In this document: one piece after another, positions 19,169 to 26,547 of the stretch
Layout of the letters: each line of letters begins with the position of its first letter
Position numbering within the stretch: position 1 is the first letter of the stretch
Assembly (NCBI RefSeq): GCF_963676065.1
Contig: NZ_OY780933.1
Location: forward strand, 496,001-560,000
Reading direction: 5' to 3'
Origin: Maridesulfovibrio sp.
Lineage (GTDB): Bacteria > Desulfobacterota > Desulfovibrionia > Desulfovibrionales > Desulfovibrionaceae
DNA length: 64,000 nt
Notes under the pieces: generated by a model
Database searches by the model: none
Told to the model about the DNA's origin: nothing
What the model saw: the letters and a program-made list of their open reading frames with translations, nothing else
Position numbers and translations under genes: made by a program

Positions 19169-20053
19169 ATGAGCAAGACAGCACTGGCCGTAACCCAGAT
19201 GGCATGTTCCGAGAAGTTATCCGAGAATATCGACAAAGCTGAAGAGCTTGTACGTGAAGCGGCTAAGCAGGGAGCGCAGATTATCCTCCTGCAGGAACTC
19301 TTTGAGGGACCTTATTTCTGCAAAAAGCAGGATAACCGCTACTTTGAATGGGCTCATGAAGCTTCTCTGGATGATCCGTTACTGAAAAGGTTCTCCAATC
19401 TGGCAAAGGAACTCTCTGTGGTCCTGCCCGTTTCGTTTTTCGAACGTGCCAACAAGGTGCATTATAATTCACTAGCCATGATGGACGCAGACGGTTCCAT
19501 GATGGGCATCTACCGCAAAACCCATATCCCGCAAGGCCCCGGCTATCAGGAAAAGTATTACTTCAATCCCGGTGATACAGGATTCAAAGTCTGGGATACT
19601 GCCTATGCGAAAGTGGGAGTCGGTATCTGTTGGGATCAGTGGTATCCGGAGACAGCCCGATCCATGGCTCTCATGGGCGCAGATCTCCTGATGTTCCCCA
19701 CAGCAATAGGTAGTGAACCGACGATGCCCGACTGCGATTCCATGGCCCACTGGCGACGCACCCAGCAGGGACATTCAGCCGGGAACTTAATCCCTGTCTG
19801 CACCTCAAACCGCATTGGAACGGAAAAGGACCGTGATGTTGAACTGACCTTCTACGGATCATCATTCATCACCGACCCGACCGGAGAATTGATTGTGGAC
19901 GCTGACCGCACATCCGAAGGTGTTTACATAGCTGAAATGGATCTAACAAAAATCCGTAATTTCAGATCCGGCTGGGGACTATTCCGTGACCGCAGGCCAC
20001 AGCACTATGGTCCGGTTATGAGCATGGATGGCACAACAAGTATTTGTGGATAA
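19169..20053 (+). CDS. aguB: N-carbamoylputrescine amidase
   Basis: Nitrilase-superfamily hydrolase of 294 residues that releases putrescine, CO2 and ammonia from N-carbamoylputrescine. The catalytic triad is visible as glutamate in LLQELFEGPYF, lysine in YRKTHIPQGPGY and cysteine in VGICWDQWYPE. AGGAG precedes the ATG. It is the last gene of the plus-strand catabolic run and is followed by a strong terminator. Confidence 0.95.
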   Translation: MSKTALAVTQMACSEKLSENIDKAEELVREAAKQGAQIILLQELFEGPYFCKKQDNRYFEWAHEASLDDPLLKRFSNLAKELSVVLPVSFFERANKVHYNSLAMMDADGSMMGIYRKTHIPQGPGYQEKYYFNPGDTGFKVWDTAYAKVGVGICWDQWYPETARSMALMGADLLMFPTAIGSEPTMPDCDSMAHWRRTQQGHSAGNLIPVCTSNRIGTEKDRDVELTFYGSSFITDPTGELIVDADRTSEGVYIAEMDLTKIRNFRSGWGLFRDRRPQHYGPVMSMDGTTSICG

Positions 20054-20104
20054 GAGTCTGGTTGCAGGACGCACAATTCTGCCTCTCATACACACCAAAA
20101 ATAA

Positions 20105-20144
20105 AGCCTCACAACGTGATAACACATTGTGAGGCTTTTTTTTT
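20105..20144 (+). terminator. Rho-independent terminator; tRNA-Thr downstream hairpin, copy 2
   Basis: Ten-bp perfect stem AGCCTCACAA / TTGTGAGGCT (20105-20114, 20127-20136) with a run of nine T. The loop matches the hairpins at 3843 and 39761. It now terminates aguB but appears to derive from the tRNA-Thr terminator. Confidence 0.9.
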
Positions 20145-20145
20145 C

Positions 20146-20190
20146 ATGGAGAAAACGATGCGAATGGGACTACCGGCCTGCTGATCGCTT
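20146..20190 (-). repeat. Strongly degenerate tRNA-Thr 3' half (copy 2)
   Basis: Just right of the copy-2 hairpin the sequence still aligns without gaps to the tRNA-Thr 3' half (shared TGGAG, AACGAT, CCGGCCTGCTG), roughly three quarters identical over about 40 bases. The preserved hairpin-plus-tRNA order makes chance unlikely. It marks the boundary between the polyamine block and the AT-rich block. Confidence 0.6.
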
Positions 20191-20209
20191 TCATGGCCCT
20201 AACTATTCA

Positions 20210-20572
20210 TTACTCGGCCAGCAGTTCCGGCTTGGCAAATTCCGTAATATCGTTGCCGAAATGAACGTACACCTTTTCCACGCCTTTGACCGGAATCCAG
20301 TAGCCGTCAATGTAGCTGCCGGTCTGAGCATTGAAGGCTCCTTTGCGCGTGGCCTGACCGGATTTGAGCATCTTATTGGCAAGACAACCGGGACAGACGC
20401 GATCGCTCGGGTATAGGGAATGGCATTTGATGCCTGTGGTGATACCTAACTCTTCCGCCCGCTGGTTTACAGCCAGAATATCGCGGCAGGCATGGATGAG
20501 CATAACGGGCTCGGGGTACAGCCCCCACATGGTGTCAAAGGCTTCCAGAACGGATTGATCAATTGATTCCAT
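20210..20572 (-). CDS. Single PAS-domain protein
   Basis: 120 residues, essentially one PAS fold (PVMLIHACRDILAVNQRAEEL ... YWIPVKGVEKVYVHFGNDIT) with a cysteine pair in CPGCLANK and further cysteines, so heme, Fe-S or thiol redox sensing is possible. It has no output domain. It must act through a partner such as the divergent two-component system or a chemoreceptor. AAGGAG lies 7 bases before the ATG. It is the last gene of a small minus-strand operon with the CcsA-like gene. Confidence 0.7.
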   Translation of the reverse strand: MESIDQSVLEAFDTMWGLYPEPVMLIHACRDILAVNQRAEELGITTGIKCHSLYPSDRVCPGCLANKMLKSGQATRKGAFNAQTGSYIDGYWIPVKGVEKVYVHFGNDITEFAKPELLAE

Positions 20573-20660
20573 TGTTTTCTCCTTTTGATGTTGGTTAAAT
20601 TACTAAAATTTATACTGATAAGATTTGCGTAATATCTACCATGCAAATGCAAGTGATTTC

Positions 20661-21098
20661 TCAAGTCGCTGCCAGATATAGCTCCAGAACAAAGGATATT
20701 ACCACTGCGTGAAAACCATAGACAGCCAGATATGAAGGGATTTTACCGCGCAGGCCCATGGTCAGCCTGAAGAACAATATGAGTAGATAGAAAAGCCAAA
20801 TGGCGGCTGGAAAGAATATCCGTGGCGAAGTCAGATCCACGATTCCATACTTGGCATCCTGAAGAGCTATGCCCATAAGCAGCCCAAGGCCCATCGCGAC
20901 AAAACCGAGGGTCAGGGAGGCAAAAAGGCTACGGTCCAGATCATGGAGACTCCAGCGAAATCCCTCACCCAATCTGTACGCCTTGGTCTTAATCGCCCTT
21001 TCGCTCTTCAGGTAGGCATAAGCGCTCACGGAAGTTATTCCAAAAAGGAAATATCCCAGAGAGCAAATGATAATATGAAGAGACAAAAGTGCTGACAT
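20661..21098 (-). CDS. Small CcsA/HemX-like membrane protein
   Basis: 145 residues with about four membrane helices (about 2-25, 57-77, 92-112, 118-142). Spacing and segments resemble the C-terminal part of YpjD/HemX/CcsA-type cytochrome c assembly proteins (LHIIICSLGYFLFGITSVSAYAYL; LDRSLFASLTLGFVAMGLGLLMG). The tryptophan-rich heme-handling WWD motif of CcsA is absent and the protein is about half the usual length, so heme transfer cannot be assumed. AAGGAG precedes the ATG. Confidence 0.6.
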   Translation of the reverse strand: MSALLSLHIIICSLGYFLFGITSVSAYAYLKSERAIKTKAYRLGEGFRWSLHDLDRSLFASLTLGFVAMGLGLLMGIALQDAKYGIVDLTSPRIFFPAAIWLFYLLILFFRLTMGLRGKIPSYLAVYGFHAVVISFVLELYLAAT

Positions 21099-21100
21099 TG

Positions 21101-21262
21101 CTACTTCTCCTTTGTTGACCGACTAGGATGCCCGGCTATTTTTTTCACTGAGCCGAAATTCTTGACTTCGTTTCCTGCTACGGCTTTTTTTCGTGACCAC
21201 AGGCTGTGTGCAACCTTGCCTAAAAGACCTGTCAGAAAAGCCGTGCCAACAAAAATACCTAT
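21101..21262 (-). CDS. Possible 53-residue membrane protein with ATA start
   Basis: A frame of 53 codons starts right after the 69-residue gene and stops in the ribosome site of the CcsA-like gene. It encodes one hydrophobic helix (IGIFVGTAFLTGLLGKVAHS) and then a basic tail, a convincing single-pass protein. The frame has no ATG, GTG or TTG; only an ATA at 21260-21262, six bases after GGAG, is well placed. It could be a real non-canonical start, a frameshifted extension, or a decayed gene. Confidence 0.4.
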   Translation of the reverse strand: MGIFVGTAFLTGLLGKVAHSLWSRKKAVAGNEVKNFGSVKKIAGHPSRSTKEK

Positions 21263-21471
21263 TACTTACTCCAGACTCCGCGAAGATGCCCAACAGCAGG
21301 AGGGGTCTCTCCATGGGCGTGAATCGTCTTCACATATTTCTTCCAGCCGGGGCAGACAGATGTATGCCAAATCCAAAGACGGCCGAGGAACGAAGAAGGC
21401 GACTGCTCCGCTCTCTTTCTAAGCTTGCAGGTATCGCACGACATTTTGGGTCTAATGTTCTCTTTTTGCAT
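21262..21471 (-). CDS. Small cysteine-containing protein, 69 residues
   Basis: Unrecognised. The ATG at 21471 has a good AAGGAG 7 bases upstream, which supports it over a TTG 90 bases earlier that lacks a site. The protein has a CxxC (SCDTCKLRKRAE), then aromatic residues (FLGRLWIWHTSVCPGWKKY) and a third cysteine, so metal or Fe-S binding is possible. It leads a four-gene minus-strand operon divergent from the OmpR-type regulator. Confidence 0.55.
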   Translation of the reverse strand: MQKENIRPKMSCDTCKLRKRAEQSPSSFLGRLWIWHTSVCPGWKKYVKTIHAHGETPPAVGHLRGVWSK

Positions 21472-21590
21472 CACGATCTCCTTATAAGTGGCTGCCGCAT
21501 TCCTGAGCGGCTTTAGAACCATACTACGCAAGCCGAGACGAAATTCCTCTCTGAGTTGCAACGAGATGTAACAAGTTGTTTCCGGCGGAC

Positions 21591-21610
21591 GGATACAATT
21601 GGATACAATT
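21591..21610. promoter_or_regulatory. Tandem 10-base repeat, candidate OmpR-type site
   Basis: GGATACAATT occurs twice in direct tandem. A 10-base period is the spacing used by dimers of OmpR/PhoB-type regulators. It lies between the response regulator gene and the divergent small operon, 174 bases before the regulator start. Confidence 0.45.
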
Positions 21611-21783
21611 AGTTTCAGGTCAGAAAGGCATTTGCCCCCTGCCTGCGATACTCAAAAGCATATTCACACCCGAGGTAGAAGCGTTGCGCGCAAAAAGAGG
21701 CTGGCACGGCGGCCGCTAACAAGCTATTGTACGAGCTGACTCGGCATAAGAGGCAGCTCATTTTCACATCATGCGAGGATATA

Positions 21784-22485
21784 ATGGCAAATAACATTTT
21801 AGTCATCGAGGACGACGCCGATTTACAGCAACTTCTTAAAGAGTATCTTGCCGGATTCGGTTATACAGTCCATTCCGAAGGAACGCCCGAAGCAGGTCTG
21901 GATGCCTTAAAATCCCTTTCTCCCGACCTGCTCATTCTGGATGTCATGCTCCCCGGAATAAACGGCTTCGAGGTCTGTCGCCGTGTCAGGCAGGACTCGC
22001 AGATCCCGATCATCATGCTGACCGCTCGCGGTAACGTAATGGACCGGGTGGCCGGACTTGAAATCGGTGCTGATGACTACTTGCCCAAGCCGTTTGAACC
22101 TCGTGAACTCGTCGCCCGCATCCAATCCATCCTGCGTCGCAGCCAGCAGAATACGACATCCGGAATCGTAAAAGGAGAGTTCGGCTTACTTCGTATCGAC
22201 TTCGATGGCCGTGCCGCGCTGCTCAATGGGGAAGACATTGGCCTGACCACCAATGAATTCAATGCCCTTGCCGTTTTGGCGCGCAACCCCGGAAAGACAT
22301 TCAGCAGGGACGATCTTATGCAAGAGCTGCGAGGACTGGACAGTGAATCATTCAACCGCTCCATAGATATCACCATGAGTCGCATCCGCCAGAAGCTAGG
22401 CGACGATCCCAAATACCCGAAATACATCAAAACAATCTGGGGAACCGGCTACGTCTTTATTGGACAGGGAAGTGAAGATGGCTAG
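21784..22485 (+). CDS. OmpR/PhoB-family response regulator
   Basis: 233 residues. The receiver domain has the acidic pair EDDADLQ, phospho-acceptor in LLILDVMLPGINGFEV, and the KPF lysine. The winged-helix DNA-binding domain is C-terminal (LTTNEFNALAVLARNPGKTFSRDDL ... IDITMSRIRQKLGDDPKYPKYIKTIWGTGYVF), CpxR/OmpR-like. I chose the ATG at 21784, after GAGGAT, because a receiver domain begins right there. It overlaps the kinase gene by 8 bases. Confidence 0.92.
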   Translation: MANNILVIEDDADLQQLLKEYLAGFGYTVHSEGTPEAGLDALKSLSPDLLILDVMLPGINGFEVCRRVRQDSQIPIIMLTARGNVMDRVAGLEIGADDYLPKPFEPRELVARIQSILRRSQQNTTSGIVKGEFGLLRIDFDGRAALLNGEDIGLTTNEFNALAVLARNPGKTFSRDDLMQELRGLDSESFNRSIDITMSRIRQKLGDDPKYPKYIKTIWGTGYVFIGQGSEDG

Positions 22486-23782
22486 AGTTTGTAGAAAAAT
22501 CAGGCAATCCCTGTTCACTAAATTGGCCTTGGTGCTCGTCATGGGGGTTGTGGTCATTAATGTCGTCACTATGCATCTTTACGCCACCCAGAAACGTGAA
22601 CATGACAGCACGTTAAACCAGAGTTTACTGCAATATGCCCGCCACCTTGCCGACCAAGTAGGCTCCCCGCCGGACAGGAATAAGGCGGAAGCTCTGACTC
22701 ACCAACGGCCTATGCGCATAACCTATACGGGAAAAAATTCATGGGTGGTTGGTGAAATGGAGGAGAAATTTCCAGAAGAATTCCTTGTGCCACGCCTCTC
22801 TCAAGAGAGAATTGAGATACTCAATCTTCATGAGAATTATAGACTGCGTGTTTCGCTCTCCTCTGGTGAGCTCTTGACTTTTGATCTGTTTTCCACAGAA
22901 GACGAACGGTCTGCGTTGCGTCAATTCGGGATTTATTTCCTCGTGGGCTCCTGCCTGATCATGATGGTCATCTACCTTGTACTGCGGCTCCTTCTTCGTC
23001 CCATTGAGTGGTTGACCGAAGGAGCTGAGTCTGTCCGGGATGGCAAGTTTGATACACGTGTGCAGATGAGAGGTTCCGGCCAACTCAGAGAGCTTTGCGA
23101 AACCTTTAACCAAATGACAATTCGACTGGAAAGCCTTGTGACAGGACAACGGGATTTGGTGCTTGGAGTCAGCCATGAATTGCGAACTCCGCTCACCCGC
23201 CTCAAGTTAAGACTTGAAATGCTGGACACAGAGATCGACACCTCGGCTATCAAACAGGATGTGGGGCAAATGGAAACCATGATCACCTCGCTGCTGGAAA
23301 CTGCGAAAATGCACCACGGAGCAGATGGTATCCAGCCACAATCGGTGGATATGGCTCAACTCGTTGCCAACGTTGCGAGTAGTTATCAAGCCCAGCCCCC
23401 CGGAATTATATTAGCCATCCCTCAAGAGCCAGTTATGGCAATGATCGATCCCCAAAAGATGACAATGGCCTTGAACATGTTGATGGATAACGCAATCAAG
23501 TATTCCGCCCCGGACGGTCCTCCTGTAGAAGTCTCGCTACAAGTGCGAAACTATGAGGTCAGCATTATCATTACAGACCACGGCATAGGCATCCCGGAAG
23601 AATCGATCAGTCACCTTTTTGATCCTTTCTACAGAGTAGATGAATCCCGAACCCGTGACACTGGTGGCTATGGTCTGGGTCTTTATCTTTGCCAAACAAT
23701 CATAAAAGCTCATAAGGCGCATATTGATGTGGTAAGTACCTTGGGCGCGGGCACGACGTTTCGGATAACCTTTCAATCGTGA
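22478..23782 (+). CDS. Membrane sensor histidine kinase
   Basis: 434 residues, partner of the preceding regulator. Membrane helices lie at about 13-35 and 150-172 around a periplasmic domain of roughly 110 residues that would sense the signal. A HAMP domain follows, then the HisKA box with the phospho-histidine in GVSHELRTPLTRLKLR, and the HATPase domain (DNAIKYSAPDG, DHGIGIPEE, GGYGLGLYLCQ). It resembles CpxA/EnvZ. The signal is unknown; the neighbouring CcsA-like and PAS genes are candidate targets. Confidence 0.9.
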   Translation: MARVCRKIRQSLFTKLALVLVMGVVVINVVTMHLYATQKREHDSTLNQSLLQYARHLADQVGSPPDRNKAEALTHQRPMRITYTGKNSWVVGEMEEKFPEEFLVPRLSQERIEILNLHENYRLRVSLSSGELLTFDLFSTEDERSALRQFGIYFLVGSCLIMMVIYLVLRLLLRPIEWLTEGAESVRDGKFDTRVQMRGSGQLRELCETFNQMTIRLESLVTGQRDLVLGVSHELRTPLTRLKLRLEMLDTEIDTSAIKQDVGQMETMITSLLETAKMHHGADGIQPQSVDMAQLVANVASSYQAQPPGIILAIPQEPVMAMIDPQKMTMALNMLMDNAIKYSAPDGPPVEVSLQVRNYEVSIIITDHGIGIPEESISHLFDPFYRVDESRTRDTGGYGLGLYLCQTIIKAHKAHIDVVSTLGAGTTFRITFQS

Positions 23783-24159
23783 TTTACTTACTTCAGATTT
23801 TCTACTGAGGATGACTCTAGTGCGGTAATACAAAGAAGAGCGACCCCATGCATCGCTCGGAGCCATGACTCCAGTCGAGTATGTCCAAACATATTCACCC
23901 CAAGAAAACTCTACGTATGGATGGCACTAACTTGGAGAGGTTTACAATTGGTCCCCGCACGATCTGCGCCGCACAGTCAGAACCATGCTCGCCTACCAGC
24001 AAGTACCAAGCTACCTGCTCAACATCCATTTCAACCACGGCAAGCAGGAAGTTGGCGAAAAGCACTATGACAAGTCTTCACATCTGGCTGAGAAGTTGGA
24101 GGTTATGGGGGTGTGGGAGGAGACTTTAAAATCAATACTTACCCACAGAACATAAATAT
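23783..24159. other. Gene-poor stretch containing an integrase remnant
   Basis: After the kinase stop there is a 6-bp hairpin (23838-23843 with 23853-23858, arm GAGCGA) without a T-run, then the integrase fragment listed below. No intact gene is visible. Confidence 0.5.
23931..24155 (+). pseudogene. C-terminal remnant of a P4-type tyrosine integrase
   Basis: A frame of 74 codons with no start reads like the catalytic end of a tRNA-targeting phage/island integrase. It has the H-x-x-R box in NWSPHDLRRTVRTMLA, the helix around the second histidine as FNHG, and the nucleophilic tyrosine in GEKHYDKSSHLAEKLE, ending at TAA. The same frame is broken by a stop just upstream (TAA at 23928-23930), and the N-terminal two thirds of the protein are missing. 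It lies inside the AT-rich block between two tRNA-Thr remnants, as expected for the decayed integrase of that island. Confidence 0.75.
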
Positions 24160-25707
24160 CTACTCACCGCTTCCTTGATTATTTTTATCTTTTTCAAGCA
24201 ACTTACATGGCAACCCGAACAGACTATTTACTATTGGGTCATAGTCATGGAGCCAAATTTCAAGATCAAAATCAAGAGTCAAATTTAAAAAGCCACTGAT
24301 AATATCGCTCACAACATCTGTTCGCAGACTCGAAATAATAGGCAAAAAGAAGTCCACTTTATCGCTAATACGGATGACAAGTATACACATATCACCATAT
24401 TCAACTAATCTAGCTTTTTTTGTGGTCGTTGCATATTCTTTAATGGTTTCAGGCGCAGAACTATATGGCCGGTCACAATAAACATAAATTTTTTCAAGAG
24501 GAGACTGCGCGAACTCATCAATAAGTGTTTTTAATTTATAATTACCCACTATTGGCTTTATGTTCTTAGCAAACATTAAATCCAATTTACTCTTAGGAAA
24601 CATTGATGGAAATTTTTTTTGTTGGCAACAACTCATATATAATAAAAACAAATGATCTGGATAAGCTCCTCCCACTTCTTCAAAAAATTTTTTAGGTATG
24701 TATGCTCTTGCATTGTTAATATTTTCCTTGAAAGAGCTATCCATAGCGATAAAAAATATACCTAAATCACGTCCATCTTGAGCATACTTCAAAATAGTTT
24801 CATCATCAGTTTTCTCTCCATTATATACCTCTCTGTAACTACTTGGTACCACATGATGGTGTATGCGCTCTATGTCAACAGCTTTTGTATTAAACGTATC
24901 AATCGTTGTATAAATAATTTCACTTAGCCGCGATTCAGAAAAAAGATTTTTAATATATGTTTTTGTATTGTCTGCACGTGTACGAAAGTACTGTTCTCTA
25001 TTCTCGTCACCCAAAAAAAACTTAAGATAAAAATCTCTATTTTCAATAGGCCGCAAGGACTCTTTTAATATAGCTCTTTTATTGTACACTTGATCATCTA
25101 TGGATGAAAGGACTTTGTTAAGCTCACTTAACAATACTCGAAATCGTCTATTTGGGAGGTATCTTGTCGGATGTTCTTGCTGAATATATTTTTTTAAATT
25201 TTTTTTGCTGCACATTTTTTCCATTGGGATAGCCGTTAAATCACAACTCATTGCGACGAATGCTAGTCGATAAACGATGTCAAGCAAATCCTTAGGTGAA
25301 AAATTAGCTTCGCCATCTTTAGGCATGTCAGTAAACTTGAGCAACCTTAAAAGATGTGGGTACATATAGTTATAGTATTTTTTTCTTGTAAGCTTAAGCC
25401 TGCTTATAAATTTTGGAGCCTTTTCGAGTGATTCCCTTTCAACAAAACGAATAAGCTCAAAAAAAGTACTTATACCTTCCTGAAGGCCGAGCATGTGTTT
25501 AAACAAAAGCTTATTTAAATATTCGTATTCTGGATCAAATTTCACTACTCGGTCAATAACTGTTGAGAAAAAGCCATATCCAGTTGACTGAGTAAGGATA
25601 AGATGAACAATCTCATGCAAATGAGTACTTTCTAAACCATCATCATGTGCATCAACAAAGTTGACAATTGAGTAATTCGCGTATGCATATTCACCTAAAG
25701 TAGTCAT
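24160..25707 (-). CDS. Unknown AT-rich protein with HEXXH metalloprotease-like motif
   Basis: I do not recognise this 515-residue protein. Starting at the ATG at 25707 (GGAG seven bases upstream, better than the ATG at 25731), it carries HEIVH at residues 31-35 and, 42 residues later, an LQEGIST segment. That is the H-E-x-x-H plus downstream glutamate arrangement of gluzincin metallopeptidases. The rest is charged and helical with no membrane span or signal peptide. The gene is much richer in A+T than its neighbours and uses AT-ending codons, pointing to horizontal acquisition. It converges on the integrase remnant and has no co-directional partner. It could be a defence, toxin or stress protease; there is no direct evidence for any of these. 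Confidence 0.7.
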   Translation of the reverse strand: MTTLGEYAYANYSIVNFVDAHDDGLESTHLHEIVHLILTQSTGYGFFSTVIDRVVKFDPEYEYLNKLLFKHMLGLQEGISTFFELIRFVERESLEKAPKFISRLKLTRKKYYNYMYPHLLRLLKFTDMPKDGEANFSPKDLLDIVYRLAFVAMSCDLTAIPMEKMCSKKNLKKYIQQEHPTRYLPNRRFRVLLSELNKVLSSIDDQVYNKRAILKESLRPIENRDFYLKFFLGDENREQYFRTRADNTKTYIKNLFSESRLSEIIYTTIDTFNTKAVDIERIHHHVVPSSYREVYNGEKTDDETILKYAQDGRDLGIFFIAMDSSFKENINNARAYIPKKFFEEVGGAYPDHLFLLYMSCCQQKKFPSMFPKSKLDLMFAKNIKPIVGNYKLKTLIDEFAQSPLEKIYVYCDRPYSSAPETIKEYATTTKKARLVEYGDMCILVIRISDKVDFFLPIISSLRTDVVSDIISGFLNLTLDFDLEIWLHDYDPIVNSLFGLPCKLLEKDKNNQGSGE

Positions 25708-25989
25708 CAAAATTCTCCACAGCATAGACATATTAAAAGATTATTTAACACTTTCTCGTACTCCATACTGCATGTCATACATTAATTCAACAAATCACAC
25801 TCACACGTTTAAGATATAACATTCAAATCCACCTCCCAAAACATGAGCAAGTCCAATATAGGCCCCCAAAGGGACCGGAGGCTGGAGCGCAGCGAATCTA
25901 AAAGCGGTATCCCAATCTCACACTCAAGCAATAGCACGGTGTATACTTTCCAAACTGGCAAAACTGAACATTCGCGCCCTCACCAGCTC

Positions 25990-26202
25990 TTAATCCCAAC
26001 TACGATAATGTTTGCTCAGCAGCTTAAACAAGTACTGAATGTCCTGATCTGCAAGCTCTCGTTCCTGTTCAAGACACCTGCGCAGCTCTTTCTTGGCTTT
26101 TGCTTCCAACTTCGGGTTGGTAGCTCTGGGCCAATCTGTGAACCAACGACAAGCATCCGGCTCAACATCCCCGGTCGAATTGTCGAATGAGGGTTCCCAA
26201 CC
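25990..26202 (-). pseudogene. Possible gene fragment, about 70 codons
   Basis: An open minus-strand frame ending at a TAA at 25990 encodes a plausible soluble, charged C-terminus (ACRWFTDWPRATNPKLEAK, LRRCLEQERELADQDIQYL). There is no good start or ribosome site, and upstream the frame runs into the hairpin and tRNA remnant. I read it as the end of a gene cut by island insertion, or a chance frame. Family not recognised. Confidence 0.3.
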
Positions 26203-26230
26203 ACCGCAACTAAATCTGCATAAATAGAAA

Positions 26231-26261
26231 AAGGGCTTACATTCATAAGATGTAAGCCCTT
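26231..26261 (-). terminator. Hairpin downstream of the tRNA-Thr fragment
   Basis: Twelve-bp perfect stem AAGGGCTTACAT / ATGTAAGCCCTT with a 7-base loop, followed on the minus strand by a T-rich tract. It occupies the place held by the other hairpin type beside the other tRNA-Thr copies. Confidence 0.7.
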
Positions 26262-26269
26262 GATTTAAC

Positions 26270-26315
26270 TGGATCCAACGATCGGAATTGAACCGACGGC
26301 CTGCTGGTTACGAAT
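26270..26315 (-). repeat. tRNA-Thr 3' half (att-like remnant, copy 3)
   Basis: 46 bases identical at 45 positions to 39805-39850, i.e. the 3' half of the intact tRNA-Thr from the anticodon loop to CCA (the single change is at 26274). Identity stops abruptly at the anticodon loop, a common crossover point for tyrosine integrases. Beyond it, ATTGTCTGGCGG is shared with copy 1. With the intact tRNA it brackets the hydrogenase block. Confidence 0.9.
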
Positions 26316-26425
26316 TGTCTGGCGGGAGATTAATTTCTCAGCCGGGAATGCCCGTTATCCCTTGATTCATAAGCTCTACCACCATTTCATCCCATTTCCA
26401 AAACTGCCGAAAACTACCTAAAAAT

Positions 26426-26461
26426 ACCGCAAAGTGTACGCAAATTTGCGTACACTTTGCG
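26426..26461. repeat. 36-base perfect palindrome at the island end
   Basis: Each half is CCGCAAAGTGTACGCAAA with no spacer. It lies about 110 bases inside the hydrogenase block from the tRNA remnant. The core TGTACGCAAATT recurs at 39710-39721 near the other end of the block. Candidate integrase or excisionase arm site, or a very stable hairpin. Confidence 0.7.
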
Positions 26462-26547
26462 GACAGGGAAACATTGTCTTCTTCAAGTCCCTGTCACAAA
26501 AAATCAGTTAAAATTCCTGTCTTGAAAACTCCGACAATTCTGCCCGG

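Larger units (their letters stand above)
25708..26547. other. Island boundary region without a clear intact gene
   Basis: 840 bases between the AT-rich gene and hydF. It contains a possible decayed reading frame (25990-26202), a hairpin (26231-26261), the best-preserved tRNA-Thr 3' half (26270-26315) and a 36-base perfect palindrome (26426-26461), all listed separately. A short minus-strand tail ending at 26338 (FRQFWKWDEMVVELMNQG) also reads like the end of a lost gene. Confidence 0.5.

Noticed and set aside
21262..21561. 99-residue version of the small Cys protein with a TTG start
   Set aside because: No ribosome site before the TTG, while the ATG at 21471 has AAGGAG at ideal spacing.
23881..24129. 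82-codon plus-strand frame starting at 23881
   Set aside because: It is out of frame with the integrase signature; the adjacent frame gives the recognisable HDLRRT catalytic segment.
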